Source: Dipteris shenzhenensis
Taxonomy: Eukaryota > Polypodiophyta > Polypodiopsida > Gleicheniales
Length of the DNA: 64,000 bases
Strand: one strand, 5' to 3'
NCBI GenBank assembly: GCA_047967505.1
Contig: CM106538.1
Shown: positions 46,406 to 58,690 of the stretch, piece by piece
Position numbering within the stretch: the first letter of the stretch is position 1
How the letters are laid out: each line of letters opens with the position of its first letter
The notes under the pieces: generated by a model
The model's database searches: none
What the model was told of the DNA's origin: nothing
What the model saw: only the letters and a program-made list of their open reading frames with translations
Program-made: the position numbers and the translations under genes

Positions 46406-47716
46406 TTTGGTCACGGTCTTGCGGAGGAGGAAAAGAAATTGAGGCAAAATCTCTCGTGACAAAGAGTGGTACTTGCGGTAGAAGAAGAGATGTCAAATTG
46501 AAAGGAGAATCAAGAGAGTCTTTAAAAAAAAGCAGCTCAAAAGAATTGCCAACGACCGTGACAGGCCGCAAAATTTCCGGCGAAACATGCCCCGCGAGTC
46601 TTCAGATTCCCACGGGTCACTGTCTCTGTTCGCACGTAGCCTGTAGTGAATCTCTGCCATCTGGCACTTTCCTTGGTTCTTGGCCCATGCGCCAGGCAGC
46701 TTCATCAGTGATCAGCTGCCCCTTTAATTTTCTGCTTGGGCCACGGGCATCCCTACAGTCTGTTTGCACAGTGTAGAGCCCTCCTCCCGTCGCGACTCGT
46801 GCAGTCCACTGTCTCCCTTAGCTGCTGTACTGTCTGCAGCTGTCACGTGCGCAGCGCCTTCTATGCGCCACCAATTCATTGGCTGCCGTGCGCTCCCCGA
46901 CTCTGGGGTCGGAGCAGCCATCGCTGGGAGTCGATCCCGTTCCGCATGCCACTCCCCAAATCTCTGCAGCTCGGCCTGCACGCTGGCAGATCTCCCTGAC
47001 TCCGGAGTCTGGATTCATGTACTCTCTGCCAACAGCTTCTGCCCCTCGACTCTTACAAAGGACTCAAGTCCGCTACAGCCAGCCCGTGCGTAGCAGCTGG
47101 TTCTTCATTCCTCCATGGCTAATAAATTCTCTGCGCCAGAATACTGGTTACAGTCTCTTACTCTGGAGTCTGGCTCGCGCATTGACAGAATCTGCACCTC
47201 TGCATCATCGCTCACAGTCTGCAAAATTTATTTTGACTATGGGAAAAGCTAAGGTTTAGTGCCCCTAAGGTCTTTGGAACCCTTAAAAGAATTCAAGATA
47301 TTAGCCCTACCAAAGGGTTTACAAAGAAATTATTTCACTGCAATTCTTGAGTGTTCTCGATTTATTGAACTATTTCGTGAAATTGCTTTCGATATTTAAG
47401 AATAAGGAGCATCATCTTAATTTATTGATTCCATTTCTTGAACTGGTTTCCATTATATATATCGAAATTTCTCTTTTCAATACCTCAACTTTTATTGAGA
47501 TTTTCTTCCTTTAAATTATGGTTGATTATAGGTCAATTTATTGCTTGTGTAATTAAATATGTTTTCAAACTTATAAATAATATCAAAGCATAAACAAGCT
47601 ACAACATATATCTCCTTATCATATTTTGAGTAATTGCCTTGCACGGTCTAGCTTTTTACTCTCAAAACCTAATTGACTACTGTGGGGAATCCCTGACCTG
47701 GATGACTTATTTATGA
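46406..47716. other. Unassigned interval
   Basis: 46560-47260 is GC-richer, with repeated CTCTGGGGTC/CTCCGGAGTC/CTGGAGTCTGG words. Open frames overlap on both strands and carry no domain. 47261-47716 is AT-rich. Confidence 0.35.
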
Positions 47717-47721
47717 CCAAC
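47717..47721. repeat. Left TSD of the solo LTR
   Basis: CCAAC, identical to 48498-48502. Confidence 0.85.
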
Positions 47722-48497
47722 TGTTAGAGGAATGGTCGCTAACCCAACTGTAAGCTCCCATGTGAGGAGGACAAGGGGTTAGTGGACCTGGGTATTCTTA
47801 TATGGAACTGGAGAGCATGCTGGTGCGCCATGTCTGCGACTGTCTGCAGATGCGTCCGGACTGTAATGAGAAGCAAGATTGCATGATAATGCAGCAAGGC
47901 TGTGGGACAGCATATCAGGGCTGCGTTGTAGCATGGTAGCAGTCAGGAGAGCACTGCCAAGGCCCGTTTATAAGCCTGGAAGTAGGACAGCAGCAGGTGC
48001 AAGTCAGAGGCAGAAACCAGGTTGGTTGGGGTCGACATCAGCCCCAGTCGGGGTCAGCAGTAGTGGGTCGGCCTGTTTGCAGACAAGTTTGGGGAGGGCT
48101 CTAGCCCTCTCCTCCCCTGTGTAAAGGGGAGGTCTTTTGCACAATGTATCAGCAACTGAAGCCCTCAAAAAGGCACCTCTGACTCAAGGAGTGTTACAGC
48201 ACATAGCTCTCTATAGATCTCAGCAGTGCAATCATACTTGATTGCAGTTTTACCCAGCACCTTTGCTGGATGCATTTAGCACTTCTCTGAGATGGTTTTC
48301 CCACGCTTGTGGATGAATAAAGTCTGAGTTCGTGTTCTCTCTTTCCTGCTGCATTTTCTCAGTGAGGTTTCAGTGTGGGTGTGCACCTGTCTTTTGTGAG
48401 AGATCATGAGAGCTTGAAAACATTCCAGAGTTACTGTTCAGTAGACCTACATACTGGTGCTTAGAGTTACGGTTTAGTAGACTCTTTAATTCCAACA
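47722..48497 (+). mobile_element. Solo LTR, 776 bp
   Basis: Starts TGTTAG, ends CCAACA, flanked by perfect CCAAC duplications, and has no internal element sequence. It contains a GGTTGGGGTCGAC...GTCGGGGTC...GGGTCGG cluster (48023-48070), TGTAAAGGGG (48119-48128) as a possible core promoter, and AATAAAG (48317-48323) as a possible poly(A) signal. It arose most simply by LTR-LTR recombination. Confidence 0.85.
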
Positions 48498-48502
48498 CCA
48501 AC
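48498..48502. repeat. Right TSD of the solo LTR
   Basis: CCAAC, identical to 47717-47721. Confidence 0.85.
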
Positions 48503-48807
48503 AGCATGAAGATTGTGTGCTTCTATGCCACTTTCTATGCCACTTCCGAATAGGATAACCAGACATCTGAACAACTGTGAAAATGGCTCAAATAGACATT
48601 GGCTAAACTAACGGAGATGAATTACAACACAAAAAAGAGGGGGAGCAATTTTTTAATCTATTGACATTCGTAATATACATACTTGTCTATATGTTCTAAA
48701 TAGGATTCCATATTGACGTGATATTTGCCTTTGTATATGCAGACTCATGCACACATATTTGTGCATATACATAATTATATAAATATTGATATTACCTTTA
48801 TCTGCAT

Positions 48808-48876
48808 GTGTGTGGTGTTGATGTGGGGGTGTGTGTGGGGAGAGAGAGAGAGAGAGAGAGAGTGAGAGAGAGAGAC
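48808..48876. repeat. GT/GA microsatellite
   Basis: GTGTGTGG-type run followed by about 15 GA dinucleotides, just before the candidate exon acceptor. Confidence 0.9.
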
Positions 48877-48898
48877 TTATTTGTTATGATTGTCTTAG

Positions 48899-49059
48899 AT
48901 ATTGCAGAGAAGGAAGCTGTCAAGAAAGGCCAAACAACAGCTATCATTACAGGTGCTATTGCAGTTCTCCTTGGGGTTGCATACCTCATTTTAGTGCAGC
49001 TTTTGGATTTTCGTGGAGTCAATCTTGTGCCACCGCCTCCTGAAGCTTTTGATCCCTAG
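48899..49059 (+). CDS. Terminal exon of a small single-helix membrane protein
   Basis: Frame ends at TAG 49057-49059. The peptide is a charged start (AEKEAVKKGQTT), a hydrophobic helix of about 20 residues (AIITGAIAVLLGVAYLILVQ), then LLDFRGVNLVPPPPEAFDP. Acceptors TCTTAG| (48898), TTGCAG| (48907) and GCAGAG| (48909, phase 0) are possible. The composition is unlike the surrounding AT-rich DNA and it has no stops. It resembles the C-terminal part of short plastid membrane proteins of unknown function, and may be the last exon of the gene starting at 23653. The family is not named. Confidence 0.5.
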
Positions 49060-50031
49060 TATCAATGGTGTAATGAGTGAGGTTCATCATTTTGGCCTTC
49101 TATGTAAGCAATGGTACTACATCCTAGACCCCTTTTGGATTGTATGCAAAGTGTTTTTTGAAACTGGTAGAGACTCGATGCTTATAATTATTAACTTGGA
49201 ATATCACTTCGATAGAACGATGAAACTGAATAGAAGTAGAGTCCTATTAGCATAAGGTGAAGAGAGTAAGAAACTATTGAGCATTGCCTTGTTTAATGTA
49301 GGTGGATAGACTATTTTAGCAGAAGAAATGACACAAACTGAGGGGATGGAGGCTAAGAGGATACATGCTTTGTATGCTGTAAACAAGAGAGACTGTCACT
49401 CAAGCAAATCTACAGGTGGTCAAGCTACATGCTACAACCTCACACACCACCTCTCCCTCGGCAATCAAACCACCATTTATCCACATGCAATAGAACCATC
49501 AATACACCGTCTCCTCTTTTGTTTCACATCAGGGCACTAAACCAGATGATAGGCCCCCTAACACATGCAAAGTGACTAGTTGGCACACAACCCAAGCTCA
49601 AGCTTGCTCCCCCCACCGTCTACTTAAGCCGACCCTATATGAAATTTTATCAATGCTTGTTTTGAAGTCCGACTTACTATTGGTTATGAGCATAACGCTT
49701 GGTAGGAACTAACGTCTATGTAATTTAATGAGGGTAATTTCCCTCACTATTAATTAGAGCATGCTCATTTGAGAAAGAAAAGGGAAAAAGGAAAAAGGCT
49801 GAATCTTTTTTCTTTTGAAACCTAGTATAAGAGTCTTAATTTTGCTCCACTCTCTTGTACTTTATTAATATATGTTGTTTTTTAAGGGACTTCTCAATAA
49901 TTGTGTGACTTCATCATGCTCTAACTTAGTAGTGGGCAAGGCTCATGTTTTTGCTGGGACCCTATAATGAAGCTTTAAACTATATGCTTTTTATGTAATA
50001 TATGAATAGCTAATTCCAATCCATCCCTTGT

Positions 50032-50211
50032 TCAAAGTGTATAAGGCCTCTAGAAACCTTTTAAGAAGTTTCACTGGGCATGTGACAAGTTTAATAAGTG
50101 TTCTTGATATTGTGCCAATGCTCAAAGTGTATAAGGCCTCTAAAAACCTTTTAAGAAGTTTCACTATGCATGTGACAAGTTTAATAAGTATTCTTGATAT
50201 TCTACCAATTC
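50032..50211. repeat. 90-bp tandem duplication
   Basis: 50032-50121 and 50122-50211 match with about seven changes (TCAAAGTGTATAAGGCCTC...). The period is a multiple of three, which leaves a chance open frame. Confidence 0.9.
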
Positions 50212-51600
50212 TTCTTTAAGAATATGGAAACAACTTAGGTAGTTAATACCATATTGACCATGCATTTGCTTCATATAAATTGTGAATAGCATATCATCAT
50301 GATGCAAAACACATTTCAATACGACTACTCTTTAAAAAATAACTACCTAAGACATAAATGGATTTAAAGCAATGCTCAAGGCCAAGAAATTAAAGAATAA
50401 CATGAGAGAGAGCAACATAGCTAGGACCCCCAATATTGCAAACTAACATTAACAAAAATTCATGAGCAAATGGGCATGAAGGCACAAGATGTGTGCATGG
50501 ATAGTTGATCCATAGCCAAGTAGGGTGGATAGTTAGTCCATAGCCATTAGAAGCAAGTTTCTTTAATGGGCAAGTATGATTCATTTGCTAATATTAGCAT
50601 GCACGTGAACTAGTACTAGATAAGGCTAAGTGGATTCTTCTTCATATGGCCACATGGAAACCCTTGATTCAATCATGATATCTACTACATAAGTTGATGC
50701 AACTAATCTGTGTAATTCAATTAATAACATTGAACATAGAGAACTAAATCACAAATTCTCTCATAGCATTCTCCTTGAATTGATTCCTAGGTTTGAAATT
50801 CTTGTGCCATTTTCTCTCATCACATTTGCATTTGTGGTCAACTAGCCATTATTAAGTCTCATATGTAAAAGAGTGGGATGGCATGTAGGACGGTGATGTT
50901 CTAATGCTAGTTTATCATAGTCTAACAATTCTTCAACTCATTGCCTTCTTTGCATATTTGTATTTTTGCCAACCAAAAGTGAATGAGGTAGATCTAGCAA
51001 CACGATCCTCATTCTTTATAATTGTAAAGCACTACACTTGCTACGTGGCATAGTCATTAGAAGCATCTCTAAACGTTGATGTTGCAAGGTGAGTGCAATG
51101 TGCTTTACATTAATGCTCTCATAATGTCACCCATTAGATCCACATATTGGCTAATTTAAAAGCAATATTAGTCCATAATACATTAGCTTATATTTTTGGA
51201 CTTTTACTATTATTTTTTGAAATGTTAATAAAATCTTTAACATCTATGAATTTTGTAAGAAAACACAATGAGTTTAGCATCTATGAATTTTAACAAAGAT
51301 GTTGAATTCAATTGTGTTAAATTTATCCAATGGGAAATGGTTATGCATGAATTTAACACTTAGAAACAATATGACAAGGCATTCCAAGGAAACCCTTACA
51401 ACATCCCATTTAGTTTACACCATGTGTATCACTGGTGCCACTAGATAATCCATGAATGCCACACTAATATATGGAGTTATTCGTCAGGCATTTACTCCAT
51501 AATACCATGACAACATAGATCCTAGAATCTACCTTAAACATGGTTGTTAAGCTCCATACTTCACAATGTGCCACATGATTCACTCTATGCTCTTTTAATA

Positions 51601-51850
51601 TATGTTCATGTATTTTTGTAGAGGCCTTTAAAACAAAAGGCATGTGACCATTCTCATGCATAGATTGTGCTCTTCTTTTTATGGGCATGACTAACACAAG
51701 GAATGACTAAATTGACATACGTATTTTTGTATTTTTGTAGAGGCCTTTAATGTTCATGAATTTTTGTAGAGGCCTTTAAAACAAAGGAATCATAGATTGT
51801 GCTTCTCTTTTATGGACATGACCAACACAAGGGATGACTAAATTGACCCA
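51601..51850. repeat. Dispersed duplication
   Basis: ATTTTTGTAGAGGCCTTTAA occurs at about 51611, 51731 and 51759. The following TAGATTGTGC...GACTAAATTGAC block occurs twice (51661-51717, 51791-51847). Confidence 0.85.
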
Positions 51851-53081
51851 TATGTGTAATCTACATTCATTTCATGAGAACATACAAGATGGACATATGC
51901 AGATGAGCAAAAAATAAGCGCACATTATTTTTGACACTCATGCAAGACCCATGCATGATTCGATATACAATACATAAGAGCTTGTATTACATGCATGCCA
52001 AGTGCAATATCATATGCACTAGCTTGACTTCTTTGATGTGTCCAAGACTAGCTAGGAACCAAACCCTTGTGCTCATGATTGATGAAGTCTAATCCCAATG
52101 CATGATGACCACTTGAAGATGATATAAATGTATATTGGTCTATCACTTGACTAAGAGAGATTTATTAGAGATTTCATATGAGCATCTTCATCCAATTTTA
52201 GATTTCCCCTAATTGTGTCAAACATTGCTCTTCTAAATTTATCGAGCCATTTTGTACTATATGGACAAGAGCTCCAAAGGATAAAGGCTAAAGATACTCT
52301 TTGTTCCCGACTTAGGTATGTTTACTCACCTTATTGACATTTTATATAGTTTTTTATTGAATACAACAAACCATTTGCAAACGCATGTGGAATTGTGTAC
52401 CTCCTTGCTCAACTAAACATATTCCTACGATGTTTTTTGTTGTTGTAAGAACTCATCCACCTTATGTAAGATGCTTAAACCTATTCCGATAGTGATGTTT
52501 AACATTAAAACTTCAATAGGCTATTTTTATTTTTAAAGCTGTCCACACCCTTTGTTGGGCTCAATATCATTTTCATTAGCTATTGCTTTGTTTTTCAAAG
52601 ATGCCATTTAAGCCTAAAGCTATAATACAAAATGAAAAATAAGATTAGAAAGTTCAAAATATATAGACCTACAAAATGACGTTGTAACATGAATAATTAG
52701 ATTACTATGATGTTGCAACTTTGAGGGAATTGTGAGCCTCGAGGCAGCACATGAAAACAAATGGGTAGCAGGATTGCAAACCTTTAGGCAGCAGAGGAGT
52801 GACATAACAATATGCAAAGATCCATGGGAAAGCTGGAAGTAGGATTGCAAACCTACAGGTAGCACAAGAAGCAAAGATTCATGGAGCAGCTTGTGCATGG
52901 AATTGTTGGCTGGATAAGCAATAGACAACAATGAATACAACTTTGAAATTGGGAACTAGAGCAATGATGAAGTCCTAACACCCAATTGCTCACATGATAG
53001 AATGAAAAAATGAGTAATTAGCAAAGACTAAAATCTGGGAATGACGAAATGAGGAGCTGACAAAATGACAAAGACTAGAAT

Positions 53082-53577
53082 CTAGACTCCTAGAGAAGGC
53101 AGGAAGGTAGTGTGGAATCTTAAGCTAGGTTTGCCTTGAAGACAAAATTTAAGTGAAATATGAAGACAAATGGTTTGTGTTCTAAAGGCAACCTTATGCA
53201 CGTCTTCTTCCTTCATCCTAGCTTGATGAGATCCTGACTTTAAATCCAATTTGCTGAATACCCTGGCACCTTTTAAGGAGTCTAACAAGTCTTCAACTCT
53301 AGGTATAGAAAACTTATTCTTAATTGTCAACTTGTTAAGGGCTCTATAGTCAATACACATCCTAAAGGTTCCATCCTTCTTTTTCACTAAAAGGATTGGA
53401 CTCTGGAGCCCCAAAAGGTGAACTACTTGGTCTAATTAGACCTTTCTCTAGCAACTCTGCAACTCGCTTTTCTACCTCGTCTAGCTCCACCTTATTCATT
53501 TGATAGGGAGCTCTACATGGAGGTGAGGACCTTGGAATCAAGTCAATAGTATGATCTTCAGGTCTAGAGATAGGCAA
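53082..53577 (-). pseudogene. Gypsy RT, N-terminal part
   Basis: 53577-53362 encodes HTIDLIPRSSPPCRAPYQM and [20 protein letters not shown]. After a frame change, 53414-53082 encodes [31 protein letters not shown] and [15 protein letters not shown], the classic gypsy RT start. The catalytic FLDDI-type box is missing. Confidence 0.85.
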
Positions 53578-53603
53578 CTCATGCCGCGATCATCACTAGA
53601 AAA

Positions 53604-53993
53604 TCAATCATCAAATTGCTTAAGAAATTCTAAATGTCGAAGTTCATGATCACTATGTTGGGGCTTCACTTCCCTAACATATATCACACTAGAACTCATT
53701 CCCTTATGCATTTCTCTTTTAGCTCTAGTATGAGATATGAATGGAATATCAAGAATATCTCGCTCACCCTTTAAGGTGATAATCGTACCTTGGTGCTCAA
53801 AGGTTACATCCATAGATGGTTGGAAATCATACCTCCAAGACTTGCCTAGGATCATATCTACTTCCTCCAAAGGAGCAACAAGGAAGTCTCTACGATCCTC
53901 ATACTTTTGGATCTTGAAGAACAAGTTCTTGACTTTAGAAGTACAATGCTCTTCATTGCCTCTAAATGCACCACTAATACTCATATCTCTCAA
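53604..53993 (-). pseudogene. Gypsy protease region
   Basis: Encodes FLVAPLEEVDMILGKSWRYDFQP and FEHQGTIITL, which match the C-terminal half of gypsy retropepsins (the DMILGxxWL motif). The DTGA active-site half is not visible upstream, so it is broken. Confidence 0.7.
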
Positions 53994-54422
53994 AGGTCAT
54001 TTCCTAGCCTTGACTATATTAGCCAACCTATCTGAGATAATATCACAGTTACTACCATCATCCATGTAGACGATCATACGTTGACCCCAACATACCCATG
54101 TAACTTAAATAAGTCGTGTCGACCAAAGGTGTAATGCATACTAGCATTTTTGCCATTTTTTTTATGTTCAATATTTTTACAAGGTTCACCCTCTTGCTTA
54201 GTGTGAGAGGCATACATTGGTCTTGCCCATCTTCTTCTTTAGCTCTAGAATCATAGAATCTGTGACCTGTCACCTGTTGCATCTAAAACACTTTCTTTTC
54301 TTAAACAATCTATCTCTTTCCTGAGAAGACATGAATGGAGGTTTCATACATCCACCCGGAGTAGGTTTCCGTGTTCTTTTGCCACTAATCGTTTATACTC
54401 CTACTCACCTAGGAAACTGTCG

Positions 54423-55000
54423 TCAATTTCGCTTGGAATTAGCTGATCGAACAAAGGATAGTGATGTTGATGCCTCATTTGTCACTTCTCTCCTTCTAGG
54501 ATTGACTTTCCTTTCCGTTAGCTCGGACAATCTAATGGCGTCCTTTAACTCAGGCAGACTTAGGAGTTCCAACTCATGTCGGATATTTGGTTTAAGACCT
54601 GATAGATACTTATATAGTTTCTCCTCCTCCCTCTTCGTTGTTGTGAACTCAAGAGACAAACACCAAAATTTGGTTGTGTATTTGCTCATTGTCTCCCTAT
54701 CAAATTGCTGTAGTTTCTCCCATTTAAACATTTGATTCTCCTTATACTTAAGTGGGAGAAATGTCATCTTTAATTCTTCGAAGAATTTAGATCACTCCTT
54801 GATTGGACTACTTTTCGATTAGCGTATGGACCACCGAAGTAGTACCTCCTCCTCTAAATGTGGAGTAGCTAGCGTCAACTTCTCATCTTCCGTACGATGG
54901 AGTTGTACAAAGTACAATTGGAAATAATCCAATCGAGGAGTTTCTCCGGTTGCCTAAGTCCGTCGTACTTTGGAAACTCGACTCGCTCCTTAGGATCAAA
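54423..55000 (-). pseudogene. Gypsy gag
   Basis: 54767-54423 encodes MTFLPLKYKENQMFKWEKLQQ, MSKYTTKFWCLSLEF, YLSGLKPNIRHELELL and AIRLSELTERK, typical retrotransposon gag. Upstream to about 55000, broken frames retain FPKYDGLRQPEKLLDWI-like text. A zinc-knuckle part (54282-54058) is degraded. Confidence 0.8.
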
Positions 55001-56140
55001 CTTTCTTTTCTTAGCCTTTTCTAAAGGGTGTGCCTAGTCGTCAAATAACTTCCTTTTTAGCGTCATCTCTCTTTGAATTGTGTCACTTATTATGGTTGAC
55101 GATCCTTGAAGAAATTCTTGGATTGCATTGTCTGGGTAGTGTGGAGGTGATGGTGTTTTTGGTGGAGGTTCGATAGGTGGTTGGGGGTTATTAGATATGT
55201 GAAATCTTGATTATCTTTCATGTTTTTATGAATTACAAATGGAACTAATCAGGTTTTCAATTAAGCTTCGTGGTGAGCTACAAGTATGTGAAATGAATGT
55301 AAGTGTGATTAAACAAAAATGGGAATAGTGGTAGTTCCCTACGCCCATTCGATGAAGAGCCCACTTCATGTCTTGCTTCAATAGGTTGCGACTTCTTTTG
55401 ACTATGCTTCGTGTGTTACAGAGATGGCACTTCATGATGCATAAAATAGTATTTGTCTCTTTTTTAATATAAACTTTAATATTTACTTTGGGTAGAGAGG
55501 GGGGGGTAATTGGAATTTTGAACTAGGGAGGAGAAAGAAGGTGGAAGGGGGGGGTGTTTTGGGCTGTGGACACATGGGGGGGGAGTGCTAACTTTGGCAC
55601 AGGTGGCAGCGCCGACATGTGGCATAAGGGATGGCATGGCTCATGGGTGATGCGCATCAACACGTGCCACGAGAGGCAGTGCGGGTCACAGGGGTGACGG
55701 GGTTGCTCGTTGTGTGCAACAACACATGCCATGCAGGGCAGGCTTTAATTAGGCAATGGCTACTCACTGCACTGTTGCGTGCCAAGCGGAGCTGCTCACT
55801 GCGCTATTGCAACCTTTAATAAGGTGGCGACTACTTGAGCGCAGGGGAGGAATAAATAGCACAGGGGAGAATGAACAGAGTGTACCACATGGCCATCGCT
55901 GAGCAGCTGAGGGCATGGTGGTAGTGTCTTTTTGGGCAGAAATGAATGCTGGCGACTTTTTTTGGGAGGGGGTATGGCTGCCATGCCAAAGACAGAGAGA
56001 ATTAGACTCGCCAAAGAAAGAGAGAGAGCGTAAATTCAAATAGAGGAAGGAGAAGGAGGGGCCCCCTAGTTCCTTTGAAGTGTGTCTTCGCTTTGAATAA
56101 CTTCCATTTGGCATGTCCACACAGGCAAAGGATCAAGGCT

Positions 56141-56151
56141 CTCTGATACCA
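56141..56151 (-). other. Primer-site-like sequence of the gypsy element
   Basis: CTCTGATACCA on the plus strand (TGGTATCAGAG on the minus). TGTCACG begins two bases later at 56154 as a possible LTR boundary (minus-strand end CGTGACA). The LTR's far end was not found. Confidence 0.5.
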
Positions 56152-56159
56152 CTTGTCAC

Positions 56160-58330
56160 GATCTTGAATGCAGGATGCTCATGTGTGCAATGATGCAGAA
56201 ATTGAGAAGCATTGGCCCTCGAAATGGGGTGGAAGGAGTGCCCACATGAGTGTATTTTTGCTAGACTCTTCCTATTTACTCATTGCAAGCCACAAATCCA
56301 TATGCATGCAAATGCTCATACCACACACCATGAATGATGCGCGAGGCTACAACCCCTGATGCCTTTGGGACCACATCCCTTAGGCTTACCTCATTATTCT
56401 ACCCTTAGCCTATGACTCTTTTATGCCTACCATTGACTAATGCAATACCGATGCAAATACTACCCTTTCCTAGCCATCCTAGGACCTAATGCATATGTGT
56501 ATACTTTATTATATCCAATTAAAATAACTGCCAGATTCCCTAGAATGATCCACTAGGATCTTATTTAATAATCATGTCATGATAGTAGTGGATTGGGTGC
56601 ACCGGAGTGGAGGCTCCGTGTTGTAAACTGGCTGCTACACATTCATCTGCTTCAAGAAGTCCTCCTGTGTCTGTTGAGAAGAAGCAAAACCTAGGAGGGA
56701 GGAGAGGAGACTGAAAGTGGGAGTGGTGGGCCACATGTAGTGTGGGATGTGGTAATTGGTGAAAGTGATTGCCTGATTGCCCGATCACTTCAAAGGGGGT
56801 GGGGGGCCTATCAAAGGCAAGCAAGCATACAACTCCTCCTCCATTGCTATTGAGTTCAATAACAAGAGGCTGAGGGACAACCAATCCAATATAGAGCTGG
56901 AGAGGGGCACTTTTAGGCACTCCAGATTGTCTCCATCATCATCAATTTGCAAAACATTGAAGAATTGGGCGGGCATGTAGGATAGATGCTCACAACGCTA
57001 TTCTAAAAGCCAGATATAATTCGTACATTTGCCTACGTGCTATAGCAGATTGATGGACTATCTCTTATCTAAGTTCTATGTGGGTTGTGCTTTGCAATGG
57101 CTTTTGTCCATCCATTACTTGCAATACAATCGATAGTACCGTGAAGATCAAGTTCCATAGTTAAAAAGGGTGTTTTGAGTCTCTACAATCATTCCCATAT
57201 GATTCGTTAATGCTTATGTGCTCGTATTTGTACATTTTCACTTCTAGCGCTCTTGTGTTTAAAGACTTCAGCTTGCGACAATCGGGTGTTTTGTAGATTT
57301 ACAAATGAGTTTGTTTCAATGGATAGGGTGCCAAAACCTTACAACTTCTTGCTAATGAATAGACCAAGATGAGAGATGGGGAGACAGAGGACGAATGGAG
57401 AGAGACCAAGAGGGGTGCAGCCTCGAATCTAACTGTTTTCCATCCAACGGCATATAGTCATCCATTTAAATCTAAGGGCTCTAATTCCTTCTATGGTCCT
57501 AACCAATTAGCCTCGTTAATATATTATAGATTGTTGAGTGAATATCTTTGTGATTTTCTTTTGAGTTCTCTTTAGTGTTTATTGTTGAGAAGTTCTTGTC
57601 TTGAGTGTCTTTTTGTCATCTTGTTATTTTTGACACTCTATTTTGGATTCTGACAAATGGTGTAGATCTTTGATACGGGTCCATGTCAATTGCTAGCATT
57701 TGTTAGACTCTAATGAGCTCTTGTTTGACTATAATGAGCTCTTATCTTAAGTCTTGTTATCCCACTATTTGTTTTTGCCCACCATGAAATAAGTTTGTTC
57801 TTTTGATCCTACTCTTTTGTTGTAGTTGTTGTTTGAGCTATGCCATCTGTTGTTGCCAAACATTTTAGAATTCATGCATTAGGTGTACTTGCTCTTAGAA
57901 AACCTCCTTGAATTGCTGTAGATCTTGTAGTCGGTCTATTCCTTTTTGTTCTTGTTTCTTGAATGAATAAAATTGGCCCTTGATGATTTTGATATGATTG
58001 TTCCATCTTTTTATTTGTCCTTGAAAATCCTTTGGTGTATGGGCAAGATGTAATTCCTCTTCCATGGTTGGCATCCATATTTGAGACTTATCAGAGAGAA
58101 TACTTTATGTAGAATTATTGTACTCAAAGAGCTTGGGTGGTAAAGATGTTATTGAATGCCACATCCCAATTTTATCGTTGGATAGATGTGTGTTAAATGC
58201 TTTCGGTGCTGTCCTTTCGATTGCATCCCCCCTGTTTGCAATCTGCTTTTGTCAGGCTTGATTTGGGGTTATCCATTGACTGTACACTCACTATACCTTT
58301 TTTAGCTCCTTTCTTCTTCTTCTTTTTTGC
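56160..58330. other. Spacer, possibly including an LTR
   Basis: No protein recognised. The left part may be the 5' LTR of the gypsy element. Confidence 0.35.
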
Positions 58331-58333
58331 ATG

Positions 58334-58690
58334 CTAGTCAACCTTCCATTGAGCACATGTTCTTGATAGGTGATTCTTTTGGACATATTGCCAGATTATT
58401 GCATTACTATTTAGTGCATCCAATGATTCTATGACCTGCCTTTCCAATTCTACTTCAATCATTCCTTGATCATTTTTGATTGATTCTTCAATCATCATTA
58501 CAACATCATATATCTTTACTACAGTGTTGCAACTATAATGATCCATTTGCTCTTGAATTTCTTCATGTAATCCTTTAACAAAACTTTTAATTAACTGGTG
58601 TTCTGTTAATGAGAGATTTCCCTCTTTGATAGTACTTTTTGTTTGTTGATATAATCTATCATAGTATTCTGATTCTTTTAAGCTACCCTT
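58334..58690 (-). pseudogene. Retrotransposon gag remnant
   Basis: Minus-strand frame: EYYDRLYQQTKSTIKEGNL, LTEHQLIKSFVKGLHEEIQEQM, VVMMIEESIKND, resembling the gypsy gag core followed by a degraded tail. It ends at a stop at 58334. Confidence 0.5.

Larger units (their letters stand above)
49060..53081. other. AT-rich spacer
   Basis: No gene recognised on either strand over 4 kb. It contains tandem duplications at 50032-50211 and 51601-51850 and a repeated GGATTGCAAACCT-AGGCAGCA motif (52770-52865). The start may include the 3' UTR of the exon ending at 49059. Confidence 0.55.
53082..56160 (-). mobile_element. Ty3/gypsy element, truncated in RT
   Basis: Minus-strand order from the right: primer-site-like sequence (56141-56151), gag (55000-54423), aspartic-protease region (53993-53604), RT start (53577-53082). 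RT motifs stop after HKVAFRTQ, and RNase H and integrase are absent. The 3' part is deleted. Confidence 0.75.

Noticed and set aside
46764-47259. Plastid-protein-like exon of the 48899 gene
   Set aside because: Frames on both strands are equally open and built from repeated CTCTGGAGTC words; no clean donor or acceptor pair linking it.
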